From NCBI RefSeq assembly GCF_023634025.1, contig NZ_JALJCW010000002.1:372001-436000 (forward strand): a stretch of DNA of 64,000 bases, read 5' to 3'. Positions 9,138 to 19,016 of the stretch are shown here, in pieces. Numbering within the stretch: the first letter of the stretch is position 1; each line of letters starts with the position of its first letter. The notes below the pieces were generated by a model. It was not told the DNA's origin and did not search any database. It saw only the letters and a list, made by a program, of their open reading frames with translations. This DNA is from Hanstruepera flava (lineage in GTDB: Bacteria > Bacteroidota > Bacteroidia > Flavobacteriales > Flavobacteriaceae). The translations under genes were made by a program, and so were the position numbers.

Positions 9138-9779
9138 ATGAATTTTGACCAATTTTTATATGCTGTTTCAAAAATAGAAAATATCCCTCTTCCAGCCGAA
9201 ACATCGCAGTTTAAAATGTCGCCACCCTTTAGATTAAAGCTTCAGGAAATGCAAAAAGACAAAATTAAACAGGCTAAAAGAGCAGGGGTCATGGCATTGT
9301 TTTATCCTAACTTTGAGAACCAAACAAACCTGGTGTTAATCTTGCGGAAAACATATAAAGGGGTGCATTCTGCCCAAGTGGGATTTCCAGGTGGAAAGTT
9401 GGAAAAACAGGATGCAACCATAAAAGATGCGGCCCTACGCGAAACGTATGAAGAAGTAGGTGTGCCGGTTCACGCCATTGAAGTATTAAAAGAATTGACG
9501 CAGGTTTATATTCCGCCAAGTAATTTTTTCGTCCAACCTTATGTCGGGATAACACCTAATACTCCAAAGTTTACAAAACAGGACGATGAGGTTGAAGCCA
9601 TTATTGAGGTGGCTATTAGAGACCTGTTGGATGATGCCAATGTTATAACCGAAAGAGTATCAACCTCCTATAAGGTTAATGTGGATGTTCCGGCATTCAA
9701 ACTTAACAATCATGTGGTTTGGGGAGCTACAGCTATGATGCTAAGCGAGATAAAAGACTTGTTAAAAGAAATGCTCTAA
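9138..9779 (+). CDS. CoA pyrophosphatase, Nudix hydrolase (NudL-like)
   Basis: 213 residues. The NudL/CoAse region is LRKTYKGVHSAQVGFPGG (about residues 66-83), followed by the Nudix box with RETYEEVG near 98-105. The family cleaves coenzyme A or its derivatives to 3',5'-ADP and phosphopantetheine using Mg or Mn. Its start lies 2 bases from the start of the divergent cyclophilin, so at least one promoter must lie inside the other coding region. The acyltransferase follows 47 bases downstream. Confidence 0.88.
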   Translation: MNFDQFLYAVSKIENIPLPAETSQFKMSPPFRLKLQEMQKDKIKQAKRAGVMALFYPNFENQTNLVLILRKTYKGVHSAQVGFPGGKLEKQDATIKDAALRETYEEVGVPVHAIEVLKELTQVYIPPSNFFVQPYVGITPNTPKFTKQDDEVEAIIEVAIRDLLDDANVITERVSTSYKVNVDVPAFKLNNHVVWGATAMMLSEIKDLLKEML

Positions 9780-9826
9780 ACTATCAGTTTTACTACATTT
9801 GTACTCTTAACTAACATTAGTATTTC

Positions 9827-10639
9827 ATGGGATTGTTTAAAACGAATCCTTTCGGACATTATCTTTTCTTAAAAAAATGGGTTATTCGAATTATCGGAAC
9901 ACTAACCCATAGACGTTTTAGGGGTTTTAATGAATTGCAGATTGAGGGATCGGATATTATTAAAAACTTACCAGAAAGCAATGTGCTCTTTATCTCAAAC
10001 CATCAAACCTATTTTGCGGATGTCGTGGCCATGTTTCACGTTTTTAACGCGAGTTTAAGTAATCGTGATGACAATATTAAAAACGTAGGGTATTTGTGGC
10101 ACCCCAAATTGAATATTTATTATGTGGCAGCCAAAGAAACCATGAAATCGGGATTGCTGCCAAAAATATTGGCTTATGCAGGTTCTATAAGTATTGAGCG
10201 TACCTGGCGAGCTGATGGTAAGGATGTGCAGAGGCAGGTGAAAATGAGCGACATTTCAAACATAAAAAAGGCTTTAGACGATGGTTGGGTTATTACCTTT
10301 CCACAAGGTACTACTACGCCTTTTAAACCAATTAGAAAGGGTACGGCTCATATTATTAAGCACTACAAACCTATTGTGGTTCCTATTGTTATAGATGGGT
10401 TTAGACGTTCGTTTGACAAAAAAGGAATACGGGTTAAGAAAAAGAATATTCTGCAATCTATGGAAATAAAAGAGCCTTTGGAGATTGATTACGAAAACGA
10501 ATCGATTGCCGAAATCGTTGAAAAAATTGAATATGCCATTGAGCAGCATCCTTCATTTTTAAAAGTTATTCCTCAGGAAGAATTGGAGGAACAAGAACGC
10601 TTAAACGAAAAACGCAGATGGAGCTATAAGGAAAGCTAA
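9827..10639 (+). CDS. 1-acyl-sn-glycerol-3-phosphate acyltransferase-like protein
   Basis: 270 residues, PlsC-like. The first acyltransferase motif is SNHQTYFAD, where histidine and aspartate are five residues apart (HX5D) rather than the usual four; the later motif FPQGTTTPFKPIRKGTAH replaces the classical FPEGTR. These changes look like a Bacteroidota subfamily rather than decay, since the frame is intact and ordered. The family transfers an acyl chain onto lysophospholipid or a similar lipid at the inner membrane. Substrate not determined from sequence. Confidence 0.8.
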   Translation: MGLFKTNPFGHYLFLKKWVIRIIGTLTHRRFRGFNELQIEGSDIIKNLPESNVLFISNHQTYFADVVAMFHVFNASLSNRDDNIKNVGYLWHPKLNIYYVAAKETMKSGLLPKILAYAGSISIERTWRADGKDVQRQVKMSDISNIKKALDDGWVITFPQGTTTPFKPIRKGTAHIIKHYKPIVVPIVIDGFRRSFDKKGIRVKKKNILQSMEIKEPLEIDYENESIAEIVEKIEYAIEQHPSFLKVIPQEELEEQERLNEKRRWSYKES

Positions 10640-11281
10640 TTATAACTCTAGTTTTTTCAGCTCTTTGTAGTTTTTGTTTAGTCTTCCTAATAATATGCCG
10701 TAAACTAACCAATAGAATAGTAATAATACGCCTATTGCAATAGCTAAAAACACCATGGTGGTTAGAATGACAATAACGTAGTATTTTACTAGTTCACCAT
10801 CTGCCGATGCTTGTTGTATTTGTGCAATAAACTGTTCGTCTTGGTCAAATTGTATAAACAATACCAAAACCACAGAAACAGCCAAATAAATTAAATTAAA
10901 CGCAACATAGTGTTTAACGGAACGCCTTGTTTTTAAAATATTTTCCATTAATATTTTAGCGTTGTCGGTTACCGATATATTGCGGTAATTTCTGTAGAAT
11001 AAATAAAAGAAATAAGCAAGAACAACATAGCCAATAATCGATAAGGGTATAAAAATCCAATCGGCATCATAGGTTTGAAAGCGTTCCATGTTTTTGTTGT
11101 CTTTTAGTGCAAACGAAACTAAAAGCCACAAACCAAACTCTAGTAAGCTAATGATGAATATCCATTTCACTATAGAGGACGATTTTTTTAGAATCATCTT
11201 ATAAATATCATTATAGGATAATTTAGGAAAATCATCTTCCGCTTTCTTCCAGTCCTTTTTTAATAAATCTAATTCATCCAT
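10640..11281 (-). CDS. Four-helix membrane protein paired with an ECF sigma factor
   Basis: 213 residues with a soluble helical N-terminus (DLLKKDWKKAEDDFPKLSY) and four hydrophobic helices at about 37-55, 75-97, 125-143 and 165-190. It starts 4 bases after the stop of the upstream sigma factor, so it is likely co-translated. The place is where an anti-sigma factor would sit, but no zinc-binding anti-sigma motif is visible. It could regulate the sigma factor or simply be controlled with it. Confidence 0.65.
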   Translation of the reverse strand: MDELDLLKKDWKKAEDDFPKLSYNDIYKMILKKSSSIVKWIFIISLLEFGLWLLVSFALKDNKNMERFQTYDADWIFIPLSIIGYVVLAYFFYLFYRNYRNISVTDNAKILMENILKTRRSVKHYVAFNLIYLAVSVVLVLFIQFDQDEQFIAQIQQASADGELVKYYVIVILTTMVFLAIAIGVLLLFYWLVYGILLGRLNKNYKELKKLEL

Positions 11282-11285
11282 AGTA

Positions 11286-11780
11286 TTACGGATTTAAAAT
11301 GGTTTTTAACTTCGTTTTCACTCTATTCATTTTCACGCGAGCATTTACTTCGCTAATACCCATTGTTTCACTTATTTCCCGGTAGTTCTTATCTTCTAAA
11401 TACAAAAACACCAAGGCTTTTTCAATATCATTTAATTGATGTACAGCGCTGTATAACAATTTAAGCTGTTGTTCTTCTGTATCATCATATTCTTCGCTTT
11501 TTATTTTAAACTCAATATTGTCAAACTGCTGTGTGTCAATAGTGCGTTTTTTCTTCCTGTAAAGCGTAATGGCAGTGTTTAATCCCACCCTATACATCCA
11601 AGTGCTAAACTTGGCATCACCACGAAACTTTGGGTAGGCTTTCCAGAGTTGTATGGTAATCTCTTGAAAGAGATCGTTATGTGCATCTTGGTTGTTGGTG
11701 TACAGCCTACAGACCTTATGCACAATGTTTTGATGCTTTTCAAGTTGCTCGATAAAACTATGTTCTAATTCTTCGCTCAA
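11286..11780 (-). CDS. RNA polymerase sigma factor, sigma-70 family (ECF)
   Basis: 164 residues with sigma-70 region 2 (DLFQEITIQLWKAYPKFRGDAKFSTWMYRVGLNTAI, described: the -10 recognition block at about 35-75) and region 4 (about 105-160), which has the helix-turn-helix YREISETMGISEVNARVKMNR. Length is normal for ECF sigma factors. It heads a two-gene operon with a membrane protein. The targets cannot be read from the window. Confidence 0.9.
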   Translation of the reverse strand: MSEELEHSFIEQLEKHQNIVHKVCRLYTNNQDAHNDLFQEITIQLWKAYPKFRGDAKFSTWMYRVGLNTAITLYRKKKRTIDTQQFDNIEFKIKSEEYDDTEEQQLKLLYSAVHQLNDIEKALVFLYLEDKNYREISETMGISEVNARVKMNRVKTKLKTILNP

Positions 11781-11876
11781 ATTGGTGGTTTAGTTACACT
11801 ATAAGTAGCATAAATTTTAAAATGTTACAGACATTTGAAATATTCCATAAAAATAGTCTTTAAGATTGGTATGTTG

Positions 11877-11884
11877 TATCTTTG
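11877..11884 (+). promoter_or_regulatory. Candidate -7 box for the NADH dehydrogenase gene
   Basis: TATCTTTG fits the Bacteroidota -7 consensus TANNTTTG and lies 27 bases before the ATG at 11911. The matching -33 element is not clear. Confidence 0.45.
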
Positions 11885-11910
11885 TAACACACTTTTTTTA
11901 CGTCTTTAGT

Positions 11911-13191
11911 ATGAATATTCCCAAGTCCAATTTCCCAAGACTAGTTATAGTTGGAGGTGGTTTTGCGGGCATTAATTTGGCAAAATCGCTTAAAAACAAA
12001 CCCATTCAAGTGGTTTTAATAGATAAACATAATTACCATACCTTTCAACCCTTGTTGTATCAGGTGTCTAGTTCGGGATTAGAGCCAGATTCCATTGCCT
12101 ATCCCTTGCGAAAGATTATTAAAAAATCTAATAACACATTTTTTCGTTTGGCCGAAGTTGAAGAAATTGAGCCAGACGATAACCGTATTAAAACTACAAT
12201 AGGTGAAATAACGTATGATTATTTAGTGTTGGCCACAGGCACCAAAACTAATTTTTTTGGTAATACAGATGTTGAAAAATACAGTATGCCCATGAAAACG
12301 GTTCCTCAAGCCCTAAATATTAGAAGTTTAATTTTGCAGAATCTGGAAAAAGCGACCATAGCTAAAACAGAGGCGGAACGTAAAGCCTTTTTAAACTTCG
12401 TAATTGTTGGGGCTGGACCAACAGGAGTCGAGCTTGCGGGAGCTATTGCCGAACTAAAGAACCATATCGTGCCACGTGATTATCGCGATTTAAATGCAAA
12501 TGACATGCAAATTCATTTGTTGGAAGGTGCTAATCGGGTGTTGCCACCAATGAGTGAAGAGGCTTCTGTTAAAGCCAAACAGTTTTTAATAGATTTAGGG
12601 GTTCATGTGCATTGTAATACCTTGGTTAAAGAATACAATGGAAAAAAAGTAGAAACCAATACCAATTTAGAGTTGGAATCCGAAACCTTAATTTGGGCTG
12701 CTGGTGTAACAGGAAGTCCGGTAAAAGGCTTGTCAGCAAATTCATTAATGGAACGTTCAAATAGGTATAAGGTTAACCGCTATAATCAGGTAGAAAATTA
12801 TCCAAATGTTTTTGCTTTGGGAGACATCGCATATATGGAAACCGAAGCTTTTCCAAAGGGACATCCACAAGTTGCTCAACCGGCAATTCAACAGGGTCAA
12901 TTATTGGGCAAAAATATCTTAAGATTAATAGCTGATAAACCGATGCAAAAATTCAAATATAACGATAAAGGTTCTATGGCTACAATTGGAAGGAATAAAG
13001 CCGTTGTCGATTTAGGGAAGGTAAAGTTCGGTGGTTTTTTTGCATGGTTCGTTTGGATGTTTATTCACCTCATGGCACTCGTAGGATTTCGAAATAGAGT
13101 GGTGGTTTTCTTTAATTGGGTGTACAATTATATTAATTTTGACAAAGCAGCACGCTTAATTATCCGTCCTTTTCACAAGGTAAACCAATAG
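11911..13191 (+). CDS. ndh: Type II NADH dehydrogenase (NAD(P)/FAD-dependent oxidoreductase)
   Basis: 426 residues from the ATG at 11911. It has an FAD-binding motif near the start (LVIVGGGFAGINLAKSL), a second dinucleotide-binding motif in mid-protein (NFVIVGAGPTGVELAGAIAEL), and the FAD motif VFALGDIA. The C-terminal region includes hydrophobic stretches (FAWFVWMFIHLMALVGF) for membrane attachment, as in NDH-2. It passes electrons from NADH to quinone without pumping protons. Upstream in-frame residues (11866-11910) lack a good ribosome site and were not used. Confidence 0.88.
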   Translation: MNIPKSNFPRLVIVGGGFAGINLAKSLKNKPIQVVLIDKHNYHTFQPLLYQVSSSGLEPDSIAYPLRKIIKKSNNTFFRLAEVEEIEPDDNRIKTTIGEITYDYLVLATGTKTNFFGNTDVEKYSMPMKTVPQALNIRSLILQNLEKATIAKTEAERKAFLNFVIVGAGPTGVELAGAIAELKNHIVPRDYRDLNANDMQIHLLEGANRVLPPMSEEASVKAKQFLIDLGVHVHCNTLVKEYNGKKVETNTNLELESETLIWAAGVTGSPVKGLSANSLMERSNRYKVNRYNQVENYPNVFALGDIAYMETEAFPKGHPQVAQPAIQQGQLLGKNILRLIADKPMQKFKYNDKGSMATIGRNKAVVDLGKVKFGGFFAWFVWMFIHLMALVGFRNRVVVFFNWVYNYINFDKAARLIIRPFHKVNQ

Positions 13192-13256
13192 TTTAATGTT
13201 TCGCATTTAAGTATTTGATAAACAATTGTTTGAATATAAACTATAAATAAAATCTA

Positions 13257-13916
13257 TTATTGTTTTAGTAGTCCAAAAACGATAAATAGTTGTGCAAAGG
13301 CGTATGTAAACATAATACTTATATTTGAAAACGCCAAAGGGGTGTAAAATTTGTTGACAGCAAGTAAACTATCTGAAATTAAAAATAAAATAGCGCCCAA
13401 AAGCACAAAATAAAAACTGATTTTCGGTACACGGCCTTCACGTAAAAATGCTGTTGTTGCCATAGTTAGTATAACGAGCATATATAAAAATACCGGTAAA
13501 AGCATCGCCTCTAAATTGTCTTTTAAAAGCCAAAATAATCCAACGCCATACACTAATAAAATACTGGTAAAAAGCCATGGTGATTTGCTGCGATTTCTAG
13601 CTTTTAGAAATACAAAAATATAGAGGATATGCGCGATTAAAAATGACGCCAATCCAGCCGTAAAAAAGTGAGCTGATTGATTGACAAACATGAGTGCAAT
13701 ATCACCTAAAAGTGAAAAGAATAAAGCACCAATAGTGAGTCGTTTTAGAGCTAAAGGTATGGGCTTACTTTGGGTATAATAAAAGACCAACAAGGCTATA
13801 AGTAATGAGGGTTTTGCAAAATAGTGCAAAAAGGAATGATATTCAGCGGTTATCATTTCAAAACAAAGTAGAATGCAAAATAAAGCGGCAAATAGTTTTT
13901 CAATTTTGGTTAGCAT
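13257..13916 (-). CDS. Lysoplasmalogenase, YhhN family
   Basis: 219 residues with about eight hydrophobic helices and no soluble domain. The pattern of conserved small and acidic residues (GDIALMF near 72-78 and the SDSLLAVNKF segment near 180-190) matches YhhN/TMEM86 proteins, which hydrolyse the vinyl-ether bond of lysoplasmalogens. Plasmalogens are not established in aerobic Bacteroidota, so the true substrate may be another lysolipid. Monocistronic, convergent with ndh. Confidence 0.82.
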   Translation of the reverse strand: MLTKIEKLFAALFCILLCFEMITAEYHSFLHYFAKPSLLIALLVFYYTQSKPIPLALKRLTIGALFFSLLGDIALMFVNQSAHFFTAGLASFLIAHILYIFVFLKARNRSKSPWLFTSILLVYGVGLFWLLKDNLEAMLLPVFLYMLVILTMATTAFLREGRVPKISFYFVLLGAILFLISDSLLAVNKFYTPLAFSNISIMFTYAFAQLFIVFGLLKQ

Positions 13917-14050
13917 GATGTATCTTTTCTATCAAAAATATGCAATTCAGTATTAAAATTTGACAGTTCGGTGTGTTTTAGTTTGGTGATTTAAGCCAAT
14001 ACCGCAATTTTGGGGCATCAATTGAAACGAACAGTAACAAACAATCAAAA

Positions 14051-16204
14051 ATGAAAATACTAACCAACCTATTATGTGTGTTTTGCGTGGCTATGGGTAT
14101 TGCCCAAACTGAAATATCAGGAGTTGTTGTCGATTCCAAAAATCTACCTATTGAAGGCGCTAATGTGTACTTAGAAGGCACTTACGATGGAGCCACTTCT
14201 GATGAAAAGGGCTCTTTTTCGTTTAAAACAGAAGAAACAGGAAACCAAACCCTTGTGGTTTCATTTTTGTCTTTTGAAACCTATCAGAAATTGGCAGATG
14301 TCAGTGTATTTAATAAGATAACAATTAAACTGCGCGATGATGTTAATGCTTTAGATACGGTAGTAATCTCGGCCGGAACATTTGAAGCGGGAGATAATAG
14401 TAAGGTTTCTGTTTTAAAACCCCTGGATGTTGTTACTACAGCAAGTGCTTTAGGTGATTTTGTAGGTGCCTTACAAACTTTGCCTGGAACAGCTACCGTA
14501 GCCGAGGATGGCCGATTGTTCGTACGTGGTGGTGATGCCAATGAAACCCAAATCTTTATCGATGGCATTCGTGTGTTTACACCATTCACACCAACAACCA
14601 ACAATATACCAACACGGGGTAGGTATTCACCTTTTTTGTTCGATGGCATAACCTTTTCTACTGGTGGTTATTCGGCTGAATTCGGTCAGGCATTGTCCAG
14701 TGTCTTATTGCTGAATACCATTGAAGAACCCGATCAGGAGAAAACCGATATAGGTATTATGAGTGTTGGTGCAGCTTTAGGCCATACCGAAAAGTGGGAG
14801 AACAGCTCATTGAGTGTTAACGGCTCTTATATTAATCTAGCGCCTTACATTGCTTTGTTTCCCGATAGAAATGATTGGGATAAGCCCTTCTACGGAGGTT
14901 CTGGCGAAGCCGTTTTTAGACGAAAGTTCAATTCAGGGATGTTAAAACTCTATTCCGCTTTTGATGCTGGTGGATTTGCCTTAACACAAGAGGATATTAA
15001 TTTTCCTGAAGGGGTATATACCAAATTAAACAATAGCAATCTGTATTTTAACGGCTCGTATCGTGGCATGTTAACAGATACGTGGTCTATTTTTGGAGGT
15101 ATGAGCTATACATATGCCAAGACCGATACACAATATATTACGGATAATATTGTAGATACAGAAAACTCTATTCATGCCAAGCTCAAGCTTAAACGACGCT
15201 TTAGTAGCCGATTTAAGCTAAACTTTGGTGCCGAATATTTTGCAACCGATTTTAACGAAAACTACCGTAATCCATTTACCGAAGCTATTAATTACGGTTT
15301 TAATAACAACATTGCTGCAGGATACACCGAAGCCGATATAATTTTCTCGAAACAATTAGCTTTAAAGGCCGGTTTGCGCTTGGAGTATAGCCAATTATTT
15401 AAGCAGCTTACCCTATCACCACGCATGGCTTTGGCCTACAAAACAGGTCAAAACAGCCAAATATCCCTGGCCTATGGTAATTTCTACCAAAACCCGAATA
15501 GCAGTATTTTAAAGTTCAATCAAGATCTGGTTGCCGAAAATACCCAGCACTATATTCTAAATTACCAGTTAAATCGTGAAGGACAGATTTTTAGAGCCGA
15601 GGCCTACTATAAAAATTATGACGATTTGGTAAAATACGATACCGAGTTTACCATGTTTAATAGTAATTATACCAACAATGGCTCTGCATATGCTAAAGGT
15701 CTCGATTTGTTTTGGCGCGATAATAAAAGCATTAATAATGTGGACTATTGGGTAAGCTATAGCTATTTAGATACCGAACGTGATTACCAAAACTTCCCCG
15801 AAATGGCAACGCCAAGCTTTGCCAATACGCACAACCTATCTATTGTAGGGAAATATTGGATTGATGACTGGAAAAGTCAGGTAGGCATAAGCTATACTTT
15901 TGCAACTGGCCGCACGTATACCGATCCTAATTTGGGTGGTTTTTTAAACCAAACAACAAAAAACTACAACAGTATAAGCATGAACTGGGCTTATTTAATT
16001 ACCCAGCAAAAAATATTGTATCTATCGGTTAACAATGTCTTGGGCACACAGAATATCAATGGATATCAATTTGCCAATATGCCAGATAGTAATGGGTATT
16101 ACAACAGTCGAGCCTTAAAACCAGCAGCAGATAGCTTCTTCTTTATTGGCTTCTTTTGGACGATTAGCGAAAACAAAACCGATAACCAATTGGACAACTT
16201 ATAG
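14051..16204 (+). CDS. TonB-dependent receptor with carboxypeptidase-regulatory N-domain
   Basis: 717 residues: signal peptide (about 1-18), a carboxypeptidase D regulatory-like domain (about 20-95; ISGVVVDSKNLPIEGANVYLEG), a plug domain (about 110-220; FVRGGDANETQIFIDGIRVF) and an outer-membrane beta-barrel ending in aromatic-rich FFFIGFFWTI. Such receptors import ligands across the outer membrane using TonB energy. No SusD partner is adjacent, so it is unlikely to be a typical glycan system. Its last 6 bases overlap the convergent TauE gene. Ligand unknown. Confidence 0.88.
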   Translation: MKILTNLLCVFCVAMGIAQTEISGVVVDSKNLPIEGANVYLEGTYDGATSDEKGSFSFKTEETGNQTLVVSFLSFETYQKLADVSVFNKITIKLRDDVNALDTVVISAGTFEAGDNSKVSVLKPLDVVTTASALGDFVGALQTLPGTATVAEDGRLFVRGGDANETQIFIDGIRVFTPFTPTTNNIPTRGRYSPFLFDGITFSTGGYSAEFGQALSSVLLLNTIEEPDQEKTDIGIMSVGAALGHTEKWENSSLSVNGSYINLAPYIALFPDRNDWDKPFYGGSGEAVFRRKFNSGMLKLYSAFDAGGFALTQEDINFPEGVYTKLNNSNLYFNGSYRGMLTDTWSIFGGMSYTYAKTDTQYITDNIVDTENSIHAKLKLKRRFSSRFKLNFGAEYFATDFNENYRNPFTEAINYGFNNNIAAGYTEADIIFSKQLALKAGLRLEYSQLFKQLTLSPRMALAYKTGQNSQISLAYGNFYQNPNSSILKFNQDLVAENTQHYILNYQLNREGQIFRAEAYYKNYDDLVKYDTEFTMFNSNYTNNGSAYAKGLDLFWRDNKSINNVDYWVSYSYLDTERDYQNFPEMATPSFANTHNLSIVGKYWIDDWKSQVGISYTFATGRTYTDPNLGGFLNQTTKNYNSISMNWAYLITQQKILYLSVNNVLGTQNINGYQFANMPDSNGYYNSRALKPAADSFFFIGFFWTISENKTDNQLDNL

Positions 16205-16942
16205 AACGTCATGCTTAATCACCAACTGACCTATAGTTACCAAGCCAATCAGAAGTATCAAAACCAATGAAATAACTCGGAATTTTGTTTGAGGGATATA
16301 GACCAAAATCTTTTTACCAATGTACGAGCCTACAAGCCCAATGACAAACAAAAAAGGCACATACGTCAAGAGGTCGCCTTGTATATAACCATTTTGGTAA
16401 TAAACAAAAGTTCTGGAGAAGTCTATCATAAAATCTATAAAGGCCGACGTAGCAATAAACACACTCTTTTCCAAGTTAAAAGCGGCCATGGTCAAACCTC
16501 TTATCGCACCACCAGTACCTAACAAGCCTGCCGAAAATCCGGAAAGTGTACCACCAATAACAGCATTCTTTTTGTTGGGTAGTACAATCACTTTGCTTTT
16601 AATCAAAAAGTACAAACTAAAGACCACCAAAAACACACCTAGAAAAATTTCGAGGTACCTGCTATCTAAATACTTCGATAAAAACCCGCCTATTATAACA
16701 AACACCACTGATGGAATCCCAATGTTCACTAATAGTTTTTTGTCCAATCCTTTACGAAACAGGAAAATCTTACTCAAATTACTGGACAAGTGGAACAGGG
16801 CAGTAAGCCCTAAAACTGAATAAAAATCGAAATAGAAATTGGCAACAGGTACAAAAAACACCGATGAACCAAAACCACCAATAGTACCAACTATTTCAGC
16901 AATTAAAGCTAGAAACAGAAAGATGTAGCTTATGTCACGCAC
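16199..16942 (-). CDS. Sulfite exporter TauE/SafE family membrane protein
   Basis: 247 residues with about eight membrane helices in two related halves. The glycine-rich motifs ALIAEIVGTIGGFGSSVFF near the start and SGFSAGLLGTGGAIRG near 133-149 mark the two inverted repeats of the TauE/SafE family. Members export sulfite, sulfoacetate or related anions. The gene is 4 bases downstream of the prolyl oligopeptidase stop and convergent with a TonB receptor. Substrate unknown. Confidence 0.85.
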   Translation of the reverse strand: MRDISYIFLFLALIAEIVGTIGGFGSSVFFVPVANFYFDFYSVLGLTALFHLSSNLSKIFLFRKGLDKKLLVNIGIPSVVFVIIGGFLSKYLDSRYLEIFLGVFLVVFSLYFLIKSKVIVLPNKKNAVIGGTLSGFSAGLLGTGGAIRGLTMAAFNLEKSVFIATSAFIDFMIDFSRTFVYYQNGYIQGDLLTYVPFLFVIGLVGSYIGKKILVYIPQTKFRVISLVLILLIGLVTIGQLVIKHDVL

Positions 16943-16946
16943 GCTA

Positions 16947-19016
16947 TTATTTCAGTTTCATCAATAAGTATGATAATCCCATGGCACTCGATTTAGCACG
17001 TTGCTCATTGGTTGAAGAGCCGGCATGACCACCTTCGGTATTTTCATAATAGTATATAGGGTGGCCCATATCCAACATTTTGGCCGCCATTTTACGGGCA
17101 TGTCCAGGGTGAACACGATCGTCGCGGGTTGAAGTATAGAAAAATACCTCGGGATAATCAGTGTCTTTGTGGACGTTTTGGTATGGTGAGTATTGCTTTA
17201 TATAAGCCCATTCCTCTGGAATATCTGGATTCCCATATTCGCCCATCCAACTAGCACCAGCCAATAGTTTGTTATAGCGTTTCATATCCAATAGCGGTAC
17301 TTGGCATACCACAGCATTATAAAGGTCTGGGCGTTGTGTAAAACCAACGCCTACCAATAGGCCACCGTTACTGCCACCCATAATGCCCAAATGTTCAGGA
17401 GAAGTCACCTTTCGGGCTATAAGGTCTTCGGCAACAGCATGAAAATCGTCATATACGCGTTGTCTGTTTTCCTTTAAGCCAGCTTGATGCCATTTAGGTC
17501 CAAACTCACCACCACCTCTAATATTGGCTAATACATATACGCCACCATTTTCTAGCCAGTTTTCACCCATAGAACCCAAATAGAAAGGCGTTCGCGATAC
17601 CTCAAAACCACCATAGGCATTTAATAGGGTAGGATTACTACCATTAATAGGCATATCCTTGGCGCCTACCACAAAGTACGGTATTTTGGTGCCGTCTTTT
17701 GAGGTGGCCATAAATTGTTTCACTTTGTACTTATTACCATCAAAATAGGCTGGTAACGATTGGAAGGCTTTAACCGTATTGTCTTGGGCATTGGCACTGT
17801 AAAGGGTTTCAGGTGTTAGAAAATTTTCAAACTGAAAGAAATAAGCATCAGAGAGTTCATCAGTGTCTACTACCGATAAATTACCATAATCTGGTGCTTT
17901 AACCTGCTCACTAGTCCATGCTGTAGCATTAAACGAATAAATGTATAATTTGCTTGTTACATTGGTTAACAGGTTTAAAAGCAATTTGTTTTTGGTAGTA
18001 GAAATACCAGAAACACTGGAATAGGCATCGGGTTGATAAATTGCATGTACTGTGTGCTTACCATCCAATAAATCAGTCATGTTTAAGCTTATTATGGCAC
18101 CTTGTTTAAAGGTTTGTCCAGCAACTGTCCAATCGGACTTTAAATCTAAAATCAACTGATTATTTAAAATACCACTGGGTGCGGCATCATCAGGAATATC
18201 TAGCGTCACCATGCTGTTATTGTGCCATACTTTTACACTTCGGGTGTAAAAGGTAATAGCTTGGTACGCCATAACATAGCTTTTCTCTCCATCGCGCATA
18301 ACCGCTCCCCAAGAGCCTACATCGGTTGAGTTGCCTTCATGAATAAGCTTGGCATCTTTTAATGCTGTACCGCGTTTCCACAGTTTAATTTGGTTGGGGT
18401 ATCCCGATGTGGTCATGGTATTGTCGCCAAAATTGGAAGCAACTAGTATAGTATTTTGGTGTACATATGCAGAATTCCCTTTGGCTTCCGGAATATAAAA
18501 ACCGTCTTCAATAAATTGTTTGGTATTTGCGTCAAACTCTTTGGTAACCACAGCATCGCCACCACCTTTGGACAGGCGTACCAAAAATCGGTTATAGTCT
18601 GGGTGTAAACCGCTGGCACCTTTGTATACCCATTTTACATCATCTTGTTTCGAAAGCGCATCAATATCCAAAAGGGTTTCCCAGTTAGGGTTTCCGCTTA
18701 AATAATCGCTGCGTAAGGTTCTACGCCAAATACCTCGTACATGGTCTTTATCTTTCCAGAAATTGTATACATAATCACCATAGGTTGTTGGGTAAGCAAT
18801 GCGGTCGGTAGAATTGTAAATGGCCAAGGCCTTATCGTAAATATCTTGATAATAGGATGTGCTGGTAAGCTTATCTATCGTTTTTTGGTTTTGGGTGCTT
18901 ACAAAGTCAAGGGCTTTTTCGCCATCAACCTCTTCTAACCACAAATACGGGTCGTCTTGGGCATATAAACTCATACTCATACATAATAATAGTCCGGAAA
19001 GTAATAAGGATTTCAT
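16947..19016 (-). CDS. Prolyl oligopeptidase family serine peptidase (S9A)
   Basis: 689 residues with a Sec signal peptide (SLLLSGLLLCMSMSLYA, about 3-19), a seven-bladed propeller region (about 60-410) and a C-terminal alpha/beta hydrolase. The nucleophile is in GIMGGSNGGL, the aspartate in TSTRDDRVHPGHA and the histidine in TEGGHAGS, giving a complete catalytic triad in the usual order. It cleaves short proline-containing peptides, here in the periplasm. Stop and the next gene are 4 bases apart. Confidence 0.92.
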   Translation of the reverse strand: MKSLLLSGLLLCMSMSLYAQDDPYLWLEEVDGEKALDFVSTQNQKTIDKLTSTSYYQDIYDKALAIYNSTDRIAYPTTYGDYVYNFWKDKDHVRGIWRRTLRSDYLSGNPNWETLLDIDALSKQDDVKWVYKGASGLHPDYNRFLVRLSKGGGDAVVTKEFDANTKQFIEDGFYIPEAKGNSAYVHQNTILVASNFGDNTMTTSGYPNQIKLWKRGTALKDAKLIHEGNSTDVGSWGAVMRDGEKSYVMAYQAITFYTRSVKVWHNNSMVTLDIPDDAAPSGILNNQLILDLKSDWTVAGQTFKQGAIISLNMTDLLDGKHTVHAIYQPDAYSSVSGISTTKNKLLLNLLTNVTSKLYIYSFNATAWTSEQVKAPDYGNLSVVDTDELSDAYFFQFENFLTPETLYSANAQDNTVKAFQSLPAYFDGNKYKVKQFMATSKDGTKIPYFVVGAKDMPINGSNPTLLNAYGGFEVSRTPFYLGSMGENWLENGGVYVLANIRGGGEFGPKWHQAGLKENRQRVYDDFHAVAEDLIARKVTSPEHLGIMGGSNGGLLVGVGFTQRPDLYNAVVCQVPLLDMKRYNKLLAGASWMGEYGNPDIPEEWAYIKQYSPYQNVHKDTDYPEVFFYTSTRDDRVHPGHARKMAAKMLDMGHPIYYYENTEGGHAGSSTNEQRAKSSAMGLSYLLMKLK

